Below are positions 8,407-15,991 of a stretch of DNA of 38,762 nt, piece after piece. How positions within the stretch are numbered: position 1 is the stretch's first letter; each line of letters starts with the position of its first letter. The DNA comes from Clostridiales bacterium. Lineage in GTDB: Bacteria > Bacillota > Clostridia > Saccharofermentanales > Saccharofermentanaceae. The notes under the pieces were generated by a model. The model did no database searches, had not been told where the DNA came from, and saw only the letters and a list, made by a program, of their open reading frames with translations. The stretch lies in assembly GCA_017615325.1 (NCBI GenBank), contig JAGAAI010000078.1, positions 1 through 38,762 on the forward strand. Reading direction: 5' to 3'. The position numbers and the translations under genes were made by a program.

Positions 8407-9132
8407 ATGAGTTCCATGGATAACGACCTCTTAGAGACTTTTAAGACCAGGTACGATGCCCTTAAGGCGGAAGTTGCTGCCGCCTGTGCTGAGTGCGGCA
8501 GGTCCCCTGATGACATAACCATCATTGGTGTCTCCAAGGTCTTCCCGGTGGAATATGCGAAGGCTGCATTTAAGGCAGGGATCAAGGATCTGGGGGAGAA
8601 CCGCGTTCAGGAGCTTATTCCGAAAACGGAAGCTTTCCTTGAAGAAGGCCTTGATGCCAACTGGCATTTAATAGGTACATTACAGAAGAATAAAGTCAAA
8701 TATATAATAGGGAAGACCTGTCTCATACACTCTGTGGACAGTCTGGAACTGGCCTGTGAGATCTCAAAGCGCTCGCTTTGTAACAATGTTATCTCAGATA
8801 TATTGCTTCAGGTCAATGTGTCCGGAGAAGAGAGCAAGCACGGCTTTACCGTAGATTCCGTAAAGGAAGATCTTGATAAAGTGCTGGCGCTGGAGGGCAT
8901 CAGGACCCGCGGCCTTATGACCATGGCGCCCATTCAGACTGTCGACGGTGATGCGAAAACCGTTTTCGAGAAGACTAAGATATTATTTGACGGGATAAAT
9001 CCCGGTGATTGGGATTGTCTTTCCATGGGTATGAGCGGTGACTGGCGTTACGCCATAACGTGCGGGGCGACCCATATAAGGATCGGAACGGCTCTTTTCG
9101 GCGACCGTGCCGCATATATCGCAAAGGCCTGA
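8407..9132 (+). CDS. yggS: YggS/PLPBP-family pyridoxal-phosphate homeostasis protein
   Basis: This 241-residue alanine-racemase-like TIM barrel binds PLP. Family landmarks are IIGVSKVFP with the PLP lysine at K44, DLGENRVQE, HLIGTLQKNK, HSVDS, VNVSGEESKHGF, GLMTMAP and the phosphate-binding end SMGMSGDW...GATHIRIGTALFG. The family has no known catalytic turnover; it buffers PLP and affects amino-acid balance. The start lies one base after the previous stop, with AGGA overlapping that stop, so it is coupled to the HlyD-like gene. Position directly before sepF matches the conserved ylmE-sepF order of Firmicutes. Confidence 0.95.
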   Translation: MSSMDNDLLETFKTRYDALKAEVAAACAECGRSPDDITIIGVSKVFPVEYAKAAFKAGIKDLGENRVQELIPKTEAFLEEGLDANWHLIGTLQKNKVKYIIGKTCLIHSVDSLELACEISKRSLCNNVISDILLQVNVSGEESKHGFTVDSVKEDLDKVLALEGIRTRGLMTMAPIQTVDGDAKTVFEKTKILFDGINPGDWDCLSMGMSGDWRYAITCGATHIRIGTALFGDRAAYIAKA

Positions 9133-9144
9133 TCCTGCTGATTT

Positions 9145-9173
9145 TGTAACATTGATACACGTCTATTGTTACA
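9145..9173. promoter_or_regulatory. Inverted repeat in the yggS-sepF spacer
   Basis: TGTAACA (9145-9151) and TGTTACA (9167-9173) are perfect 7-base arms around a 15-base centre. A second dyad, CCGATT/AATCGG at 9211-9228, lies downstream. A possible promoter for sepF is TTGAAT 9220-9225 with TATCTT 9243-9248, spacing 17. These could be an operator and an attenuator, but nothing identifies a regulator. Confidence 0.35.
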
Positions 9174-9299
9174 GAAATGTTTCCTCTGTGTAAGTTGCAT
9201 AACAAAAGGCCCGATTTTATTGAATCGGTCGGATTTTATTGTTATCTTACATTTGTTGTTACAAGTCCTACGGGACATCAATCAAGGAGGAGACACAAA

Positions 9300-9809
9300 A
9301 TGGGCATTTTCAAAGATCTTATCGATAAGTTTGTAGAACCGGTAGAAGACACAGATATTGAGGACGGCATCTACGAGACAAGGATCAGCGATATCGACGA
9401 AGGCAGCTATGATGAGTATGATTACGAAGACGTTCCCGAGGAACAGTTCTACCGTTCATATGAGGAGCAGCCTTATCAGGCAAACACATTTGTACAGGAG
9501 AGTCAGCCTATGACGACACCCGTAGTAAAGCAGCAGCAGGCAGTAGTTGTCATGCTCACACCTTATGACATCAGAACAAGCCAGATCGTTTGCGATCATA
9601 TCAAGGAAGGTCACATCGTAATCTGCAACCTCATGAGCTCTGCAAACAACCAGCGTGTAGTTGACTACATCAGCGGTGGTGTTTACGCTCTCGAAGGTAA
9701 GATCGAGCCTACACCTGTTAAGACAACATTCGTATGCACACCTAAGTCAGTTGAGCTCGTTGTTGAGACAAACGAAGCTGCATCCGGCACAAAGGTTTCT
9801 GCACTCTGA
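9300..9809 (+). CDS. sepF: Cell division protein SepF
   Basis: This encodes 169 residues. The start is set by AAGGAGG at 9284-9290, nine bases before ATG 9300; an earlier in-frame start would place the promoter and spacer inside the gene. The N-terminus MGIFKDLIDKF is the amphipathic membrane-targeting helix. An acidic, tyrosine-rich linker (about 20-75) follows, and then the conserved SepF core: VVVMLTPYDIRTSQIVCDHIKEGHIV, NQRVVDYISGGVYAL and a closing strand TTFVCTPKSVEL. SepF tethers FtsZ filaments to the membrane and supports septum assembly. A terminator follows directly. Confidence 0.95.
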   Translation: MGIFKDLIDKFVEPVEDTDIEDGIYETRISDIDEGSYDEYDYEDVPEEQFYRSYEEQPYQANTFVQESQPMTTPVVKQQQAVVVMLTPYDIRTSQIVCDHIKEGHIVICNLMSSANNQRVVDYISGGVYALEGKIEPTPVKTTFVCTPKSVELVVETNEAASGTKVSAL

Positions 9810-9830
9810 TCTGAAACAGACGAACTTTAA

Positions 9831-9858
9831 GTCCCGAGTAATCCTCGGGACTTTTTTT
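9831..9858 (+). terminator. Rho-independent terminator after sepF
   Basis: The perfect 8-bp stem GTCCCGAG/CTCGGGAC has a five-base loop and is followed directly by seven T and more T-rich sequence. It closes the operon that begins near 4953. Confidence 0.93.
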
Positions 9859-9930
9859 ATGCTCTTTTTTTTGTTATTCTTATTTGCGGATTTAGTTTTC
9901 TTCCGTTAAGGGGATGAAGGGGGTTTTTCT

Positions 9931-12288
9931 ATGTTTAAGATCAGGATCCAAAGTGTTTTAGCAGTACTGTCAGCTGCAGCTATAGCAGTTGCCATCGCAG
10001 TATTTCCTTCGGCTACAGCCAGAGCTGATGGGGAATATATCAATGCGACCAATTTCCCAGATGCTGATTTCAGGGCATTTGTTCAGGAACTGTTTGATGT
10101 CGGTGATGATGAGAAAGTATATCAGGATGATTTCGATAATATAATATCGATCGATATAAGCGGCAAAAATAATATTAAGAATCTTAGAGGTCTTGAGCTT
10201 TTTAAAGCACTTAAGACTTTGGATATTTCCGGTACTGCCGTTACGGAGCTCTTCTATTATGGGGATTATCTTGAAGAACTTGATGCAAGCGGCTGTACTG
10301 AACTTACTGATATAACTGTGCAAAACAGCCATCTTATATCGATAAATGTCAGTGGTTGTTTAAAACTTAAAGACCTTGACGTTGGAAACAATTATCTCTC
10401 GTCGCTTGATCTTAGCGGTCTTACAGCCCTTGAGAGTCTGCAGGCACCCAGTAACAATCTCACTTCCCTGAAACTTAATGGATGTTCTTCTCTTGAAAAT
10501 ATTGGCATACAAGATAATGATCTTACTGCATTGGATCTGTCTGATTGCAAGTCGTTAGAAAGCTTTTATTGTTCTATTAATCCGATAACAGAACTTGATC
10601 TTCACGATTGTACTGCTTTACAACAACTGAGTTGCGCCCAATGCAGACAATTGACTTCTCTCAATCTTGCCGGATGCAAGGCGCTGACTAATTTGAATTG
10701 TTCAGAGTGTTCTTTAACGGATATAAGTCTTGGCGGCTGTGATTCATTGACAGAAATATACATTTACGACAATAAACTGCAGAATATAGATCTGGATGGA
10801 TGTCCGAAGTTGAAATATTTATACTGCTATAACAATAATTTAGAAAAACTGGTGCTTAAACATAATCCAGAACTTAGAACTGTCAAAGTATACAATAATG
10901 AGCTCAAGCAGCTTGACCTGAGCAAGTGTACAAATCTTTTTGGTGTGTCATGCTTGGATAATCCGGATCTGAAAAAAGTATATGTTCATCATGCTCCATC
11001 TAGAGTAGAGAGAGGCAGCGGAACTGAAATAGTCATTCTTACGGCTGAAGACTGGAAACTTGAAGGAGTTGATTGGAAAGGCGATAATGTCAATGGTTAT
11101 ACAGGAGCGGTTTTCTGCTATAGATGTACTAAGTCCGGGGAAGAGGATTATACTGACAATGTAAATGCGAAGTTCACTGTGTCTTTAATTCAATCTGCTT
11201 CCTGTACTATGCCGGGGATCACTAATTTTATTGCCGGGGTTACTCCGGAAGAGAGCAGGACCGGTGAAGCTTTATACAAATCAAAGGTTGTTAATAATCT
11301 CCCTGCAGTATTAGGTCATAACTGGGGTCCGTGGACTTTGACAAAGAAGGCTACCGCAGACTCTAAGGGAGAAGAGAAGAGAACGTGTTCGAGATGCGGA
11401 GAGGAAGAAGTGCGGGAGATATCCAAACTGACTCCTACACCTACGGCAACTCCGGCTGCTAAACCTTCCTCAAAACCAACAGTTAAACCTACAGCAAAAC
11501 CCACCTCTGCGCCTGTGGTATCATTGAAACTGGATAAGAAATCCATATCAGTCGTATCCGGTAGCTCTGCTGCCTTGAAAGCAACTCTCAATGGTTCTTC
11601 AGCTAAGATCTCATGGAGTTCTTCTGACAAGAAGATCGCATCAGTCGATGCTTCGGGCAAGATCACAGCGAAGATGGCTGGTACTGTCACTGTTACAGCG
11701 GCTGCAGCGGGGAAGAGCGCCGATTGTGTGGTAACGGTCCTTTATAAGGATGTAACGAACACAAAGGATTTCTGGTATGCGCCTACCAACTACCTCACAG
11801 CAAAGGGTGTTGTAAAGGGCTACGACAAGCAGACTCTCTTCAAGCCTGCAAACAAGTGCACCAGAGCTCAGATGGTAACATTCATCTGGAGACTTATGGA
11901 AGAACCTGCCCCGAAGGCCAAGACCTGCAAGTTCAAGGATGTAAAGAAGACGGATTACTTCTACAAGGCCTGCATCTGGGGTAACGAGAACCACATCGTA
12001 GAAGGTTACAAGGACGGAACATTCGGTCCTCAGATCGTCTGCGCAAGAAAGCATGCGGTAACCTTCCTCTGGAGACTTGCCAAGCAACCTGAACCCAAGA
12101 CGAAGACCAATAAGTTCAAGGATGTAAAGAAGAGCGATTACTTCTATAAGGCGACACTCTGGGCATCCGAACAGAAGATCCTCGCCGGTTATTCTGACGG
12201 GACCTTCCGCCCGAACGGCGACTGCCTGAGGCGCCAGATGGTAACGTTCCTTTATAAGTACGATCAGTATGTAAACGGAAAAAGATAA
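9931..12288 (+). CDS. Secreted leucine-rich-repeat protein with Big2-like domain and SLH anchor
   Basis: This encodes 785 residues. An AAGGGGG site precedes the ATG. The signal peptide spans about 1-32 (cleavage near ATARA). Residues about 60-370 form leucine-rich repeats of about 21-23 residues (for example LDLSGLTALESL). Near 455-495 is the HNWGPWT...RTCSRCGEEE segment common in such surface proteins. A Thr/Pro/Lys-rich linker (about 501-530) leads to a Big2-like Ig domain (about 531-607, SWSSSDKKIASVDASGKITA), then three SLH repeats (about 608-780) with GVVKGY, HIVEGYKDGTFGP and KILAGYSDGTFRP. The role is inferred as a wall-anchored adhesive or binding protein. The LRR part is more AT-rich than the SLH part, which suggests domain shuffling. 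The SLH part closely matches the C-terminus of the beta-helix protein at 26740-30789. Confidence 0.9.
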   Translation: MFKIRIQSVLAVLSAAAIAVAIAVFPSATARADGEYINATNFPDADFRAFVQELFDVGDDEKVYQDDFDNIISIDISGKNNIKNLRGLELFKALKTLDISGTAVTELFYYGDYLEELDASGCTELTDITVQNSHLISINVSGCLKLKDLDVGNNYLSSLDLSGLTALESLQAPSNNLTSLKLNGCSSLENIGIQDNDLTALDLSDCKSLESFYCSINPITELDLHDCTALQQLSCAQCRQLTSLNLAGCKALTNLNCSECSLTDISLGGCDSLTEIYIYDNKLQNIDLDGCPKLKYLYCYNNNLEKLVLKHNPELRTVKVYNNELKQLDLSKCTNLFGVSCLDNPDLKKVYVHHAPSRVERGSGTEIVILTAEDWKLEGVDWKGDNVNGYTGAVFCYRCTKSGEEDYTDNVNAKFTVSLIQSASCTMPGITNFIAGVTPEESRTGEALYKSKVVNNLPAVLGHNWGPWTLTKKATADSKGEEKRTCSRCGEEEVREISKLTPTPTATPAAKPSSKPTVKPTAKPTSAPVVSLKLDKKSISVVSGSSAALKATLNGSSAKISWSSSDKKIASVDASGKITAKMAGTVTVTAAAAGKSADCVVTVLYKDVTNTKDFWYAPTNYLTAKGVVKGYDKQTLFKPANKCTRAQMVTFIWRLMEEPAPKAKTCKFKDVKKTDYFYKACIWGNENHIVEGYKDGTFGPQIVCARKHAVTFLWRLAKQPEPKTKTNKFKDVKKSDYFYKATLWASEQKILAGYSDGTFRPNGDCLRRQMVTFLYKYDQYVNGKR

Positions 12289-12310
12289 AACTGACCGATA
12301 ATACGAACAA

Positions 12311-12338
12311 AAGAGATCTGCCTGGCAGATCTCTTTTT
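12311..12338 (+). terminator. Terminator after the LRR-SLH gene
   Basis: AAGAGATCTG pairs with CAGATCTCTT around a small CCTGG loop, followed by T5. The strong stem sits 22 bases after the stop codon. Confidence 0.88.
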
Positions 12339-12366
12339 GTTTTGCTGTGTAGTTAATTAGGAAATA

Positions 12367-12375
12367 TGGTATTAT
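12367..12375 (+). promoter_or_regulatory. Extended -10 promoter element for the first zinc-ribbon gene
   Basis: TGGTATTAT at 12367-12375 is an extended -10 about 40 bases upstream of ATG 12415. No good -35 box lies at the usual distance. Confidence 0.45.
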
Positions 12376-12414
12376 TATCGCAATTGGGGATAAATAGAAA
12401 ATGAGGGGAATTTT

Positions 12415-13803
12415 ATGATAGGCGGAGAATGGGGAGCCACAGGTCCTTCCGGGACATTATCCAAGAAATGTGTAAATTGCGCTGGCAACCTTACTTATGA
12501 TGCAGTCATAGGGTCGCTTGTATGCCATATGTGCGGCAAGATATATGAATCCGGCAGTTTAAAGGAGAACGGATCTTTCGGTCTTGCATTCAGAGAGAAG
12601 GAATATGAGAAGGACGAAGACGTTGAAGCAGAAGATCTTGATAAGGTCGAGTTCGTCTGCGACTCCTGCGGTGCTCAGATCGTAACGGATAAGAATACAA
12701 CTGCCACATTCTGCGCTTTCTGCGGATCTCCGACGTTGATATCGAGGCGCCTTACGCGTCAGTTCAAACCTAATATGATAATTCCCTTTAAGGTCTCAAA
12801 AGACGAGGCCATGTCTTTGTACGATGAGTTCTTAAGATCATCGAAAAAGGTGCCCAAGGATTTCAGATCTGCCAAGGTCCGTGAGAGGCTCAAAGGTATT
12901 TATATGCCAGCCTGGCTCGTGTCTGCAAAATGCAAGACTGATATGTCTGCCAACGGCAAGAGACAAGAAGGTAATGTTGAAGCTTTCTACGATCTTGGAC
13001 GTGTGATCTCATATAGCCTTGAAAACGTTCCTTTCTCCGGGTCAAAGAAATTGAGCCAGAGGATGCTTGAAGCAGTTGAGCCTTTCGATATGGAAGATGC
13101 TGCCGAGTTCACTACAGCATACCTGCAGGGCTTCTATGCTTATAAGTACGACAACCTTCCCGAGAACATGATCAAGACGATCGAAGACAGATTTGACGAT
13201 TACGGTACTGAATGCGGCAAGATGGCCTGGGACTCGAGGTTTGAACGCGAGTCAGAAAGATACCTGACGGCATTGACCGGTGTCAATGTTAAATACTGCC
13301 TGGTTCCCGTATGGTTCATGTGCTACGAGTATAAGGGGCTTTACTATCACTTCGTGGTTAACGGACAGACGGGTGAAGTCTGCGGAAGACTGCCGGAGAA
13401 AGAAAACCTTATTACAAGGATCCTGACTAAGATAAGCAATCTTTCACCTCTCATTGTATCGGCTCTGATAACGGTCCCGGTCGCGGTCGTTATCTATTTT
13501 CTTATGGCTCTTGTTGCGGAAGATTATGCCCCTTCATCGATGATGTTCTGGTTGACCTGGATGTGTTTTATCGTGTGTACATATGTCGCTGCCACGGCGA
13601 TATACGGGTTTATCCGCAAGACACATATCGACAGGCAGATTGCAGGGGATGACAAGCCCAATCCGCATGAACTGGATAAAAGACCCGGTGTGGATCAGTA
13701 TTATGCATACGGCGAGAAGATAGAAGTGGAGAACCGCGATCACTTCACAACAGGTTATGCCACAACAGGTGATTATGCGGCGAGAAATTATCATTTCATG
13801 TAA
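12415..13803 (+). CDS. Zinc-ribbon membrane protein, first of a tandem pair
   Basis: This 462-residue protein has two zinc-ribbon-like modules at the N-terminus: CxxC pairs C19/C22 and C37/C40, then C82/C85 and C100/C103. A conserved soluble region follows (about 110-340, with SGSKKLSQRMLEAVEPFD and KYCLVPVWFMCYEY). Two C-terminal membrane helices lie at about 344-366 and 374-400, with a short polar tail. Proteins of this type are often annotated as TFIIB-type zinc-ribbon or PriA-like, but there is no helicase motif and the function is not known. There is no signal peptide, so the zinc modules should be cytoplasmic. The start follows GAGGGG. The gene is closely similar along its length to the next one. 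Confidence 0.8.
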   Translation: MIGGEWGATGPSGTLSKKCVNCAGNLTYDAVIGSLVCHMCGKIYESGSLKENGSFGLAFREKEYEKDEDVEAEDLDKVEFVCDSCGAQIVTDKNTTATFCAFCGSPTLISRRLTRQFKPNMIIPFKVSKDEAMSLYDEFLRSSKKVPKDFRSAKVRERLKGIYMPAWLVSAKCKTDMSANGKRQEGNVEAFYDLGRVISYSLENVPFSGSKKLSQRMLEAVEPFDMEDAAEFTTAYLQGFYAYKYDNLPENMIKTIEDRFDDYGTECGKMAWDSRFERESERYLTALTGVNVKYCLVPVWFMCYEYKGLYYHFVVNGQTGEVCGRLPEKENLITRILTKISNLSPLIVSALITVPVAVVIYFLMALVAEDYAPSSMMFWLTWMCFIVCTYVAATAIYGFIRKTHIDRQIAGDDKPNPHELDKRPGVDQYYAYGEKIEVENRDHFTTGYATTGDYAARNYHFM

Positions 13804-13847
13804 TCTCTGCTATTTTCTTATTTTATGTTTATTTTTTTAATTTATTG

Positions 13848-13853
13848 TATAAT
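13848..13853 (+). promoter_or_regulatory. -10 box for the second zinc-ribbon gene
   Basis: A perfect TATAAT lies 44 bases before ATG 13898, in a T-rich spacer. The -35 box is not clear. It suggests the second paralogue can be transcribed independently of the first. Confidence 0.5.
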
Positions 13854-13897
13854 TAGAGTGGTGGAATTCGGGAATACGCGATTTCAAGGGGGACAGT

Positions 13898-15292
13898 ATG
13901 CAGAACAGTGAATGGTCTGGTGGCCTGTCAGGAACTTTATCCAAGAAATGTTTGGGTTGCGCCGGCAACCTCACTTTTGATGCGAATATCGGTGCGCTTG
14001 TATGCCACATGTGCGGCAAGGTCTATGACTCCAAGAGCATGGAAGAGAAGGGCTCTTTCGCATTGGCTTTCCGTGAGAAGGAATATGAGGAAGGTGAAGA
14101 CGTTGCAGCAGAAGACCTCGATAAGGTCGAGTTCGTATGTGATTCATGCGGTGCCCAGGTCGTAACCGATACCAATACCACAGCGACTTTCTGCTCTTTC
14201 TGCGGATCGCCTACATTGATCTCAAGAAGACTGACACGTCAGTTTAAGCCTGACATGATAATCCCTTTCAGTATATCCAAAGAGAAGGCTATGTCCCTCT
14301 ATGACGAATTCCTTGAAACAGCGGACAAGGTCCCGAAGGATTTCTCATCCGCCAAGGTGCGTGAGAGGATCAAGGGAATATATATGCCTGCCTGGCTCGT
14401 ATCAGGTGAGCTGAAGACGGATATCACCGCTACAGGCATAAGAATGGAAGACGGTATCCAGGCTTGTTACGATCTTAACAGAACACTGACATTCTCTCTG
14501 GAGAACATTCCTTTCTCTGGATCCAAGAAACTCGGACAGAGGATGTTCGAGGCGGTTGAACCTTTCAATATGAAGGAGGCAACGGATTTTAAGACAGCTT
14601 ATCTTCAGGGCTTCTACGCATATAAGTATGACAGTCTCCCCGAGAATATGATCGATAAGATCGAGACCAGGATAGACGACTACGGCAGAGAATGCGGTAA
14701 GAAGAGCTGGGATGGCAAATACGATGTTGCATCCGATCATTACCAGACTGCATTAACGGGAGTAAACGTAAAATACTGTCTCGTTCCCGTATGGTTTATG
14801 TGCTATGAATATGAGGGTCTTTATTATCACTTCGTTGTTAACGGTCAGACAGGAGAAGTCTGCGGCAGACTGCCCGTAAAAGAGAGCATTGCAGCCAAGG
14901 CTATCAACAAGTTCGGAAAGATCACTCCGGTCCTTTTCTCCGTGATAGCAGCTTTCCTGATCGGGCTTTTGTTCATGGTATATGTTACGATCAAGTCGGG
15001 TGGAAATACACCTATGGGAAGCCCCATGTGGTGGCTGCTCTTCCTTTACAGCTCTGTTGTCTGCATGGCTATAACCTTGCCTACTGTGTACATTTTCTTC
15101 TATAAGAGGTATATTAATAAGCAGTTAAAGAAATCAAGCGAGAAGAGTCCTTACGAACTTGACAGGAGACCACCGGTCGAACAGTACTTTGCTCTTAACG
15201 GCAAGATAAACCTTGAGAAAAATGACAGGTTTGCTACTGCCCTTGCGAAAACAAAAGTTGGAGAGAACGAGACAAGATATACGATGCTATGA
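13898..15292 (+). CDS. Zinc-ribbon membrane protein, second of a tandem pair
   Basis: This 464-residue paralogue of the preceding gene has the same layout: CxxC pairs C18/C21, C36/C39, C81/C84 and C99/C102, the shared core (SGSKKLGQRMFEAVEPFN, KYCLVPVWFMCYEY, YYHFVVNGQTGEVCGRLP) and two membrane helices near the C-terminus. All eight cysteines are kept in both copies. The copies differ most in the first eight residues, the membrane helices and the C-terminal tail. An AAGGGGG site precedes the start. The function is unknown; the pair may form a complex or respond to different signals. Confidence 0.8.
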   Translation: MQNSEWSGGLSGTLSKKCLGCAGNLTFDANIGALVCHMCGKVYDSKSMEEKGSFALAFREKEYEEGEDVAAEDLDKVEFVCDSCGAQVVTDTNTTATFCSFCGSPTLISRRLTRQFKPDMIIPFSISKEKAMSLYDEFLETADKVPKDFSSAKVRERIKGIYMPAWLVSGELKTDITATGIRMEDGIQACYDLNRTLTFSLENIPFSGSKKLGQRMFEAVEPFNMKEATDFKTAYLQGFYAYKYDSLPENMIDKIETRIDDYGRECGKKSWDGKYDVASDHYQTALTGVNVKYCLVPVWFMCYEYEGLYYHFVVNGQTGEVCGRLPVKESIAAKAINKFGKITPVLFSVIAAFLIGLLFMVYVTIKSGGNTPMGSPMWWLLFLYSSVVCMAITLPTVYIFFYKRYINKQLKKSSEKSPYELDRRPPVEQYFALNGKINLEKNDRFATALAKTKVGENETRYTML

Positions 15293-15317
15293 TCTTTAAA
15301 GAAGAATGGAGGCAACT

Positions 15318-15962
15318 ATGACAGAACAGGATCGCGATATCATTTTTGATAAGGCAACAGAATTATCAGAGAAGCTCAACAATCATTGCTCACTTCTTTT
15401 GGAGATGCTTGACAATATTGATGACTTAAGACCTTTGGTAAGAAGATCCATAGCTTTGGAAGATGAAGCAGATCATATCTTCCATGAGTTCACATACGAA
15501 CTTAACAAGATCGAGATGGACGAGGAACTCCGTATCCGTGTATTCCACATGGTAAGACACGTTGAGAACTGTATCGATCTTCTTGACGGACTTGCACAGA
15601 GCTTCATCCGTTATAACGTTACCGAGGTAACGGACGGTCTGTCTGCTTCCGTCAATTCAATCGCAAGCGCCGCAAAGAAAGAGATCAATCTTGTTAATGA
15701 ACTCCGTAACGGTTCCGATGACAATGCGATCATCTCAGCCACAAGAGAATTCGACAAGTTCAAGGGCGATTATCAGAAACTTTACGATATCCTGATCCGC
15801 AACATGTTCATGAACAACAATGATGCGATCGATGTTATGCGCTGGAAGACTATCTACGACGAGATCATGGATATCTTCTCCGCATTTGAAGTCATGGCAG
15901 ATGACTGCTACAAGTTCGTAGTATTCACCAGACCTCAGCTCGCTTCCGAAGAAACCACCTAA
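15318..15962 (+). CDS. DUF47 / PhoU-like helical protein
   Basis: The product is 214 residues, almost wholly alpha-helical, with the PhoU-related DUF47 pattern: early helix DKATELSEKLNNHCSLLLEM, then RRSIALEDEADHIFHEFTYELNK and a closing segment DAIDVMRWKTIYDEIMDIFSAFEVMADD with the family's repeated acidic metal-binding residues. DUF47 proteins usually accompany a PiT-type phosphate permease and control its activity, but no permease is seen here. I chose the second ATG because GGAGG at 15308-15312 lies five bases before it and overlaps the first ATG at 15306. Confidence 0.82.
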   Translation: MTEQDRDIIFDKATELSEKLNNHCSLLLEMLDNIDDLRPLVRRSIALEDEADHIFHEFTYELNKIEMDEELRIRVFHMVRHVENCIDLLDGLAQSFIRYNVTEVTDGLSASVNSIASAAKKEINLVNELRNGSDDNAIISATREFDKFKGDYQKLYDILIRNMFMNNNDAIDVMRWKTIYDEIMDIFSAFEVMADDCYKFVVFTRPQLASEETT

Positions 15963-15991
15963 GTTCCGGCCGGAAATCAAGCGGGTATAAA

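Noticed and set aside
9177..9299. N-terminal extension of SepF from 9177
   Set aside because: AAGGAGG at 9284-9290 and the conserved MGIFKDL start place the true start at 9300. The extension contains dyads and a possible promoter.
9970..10332. Minus-strand frame opposite the LRR gene
   Set aside because: It is a shadow of the leucine-rich repeat region with no supporting signals.
15964..15975. TTCCGGCCGGAA palindrome after the DUF47 gene, considered as a terminator
   Set aside because: There is no T-tract, and the stem has no loop outside the palindrome; it may be chance or a protein site.
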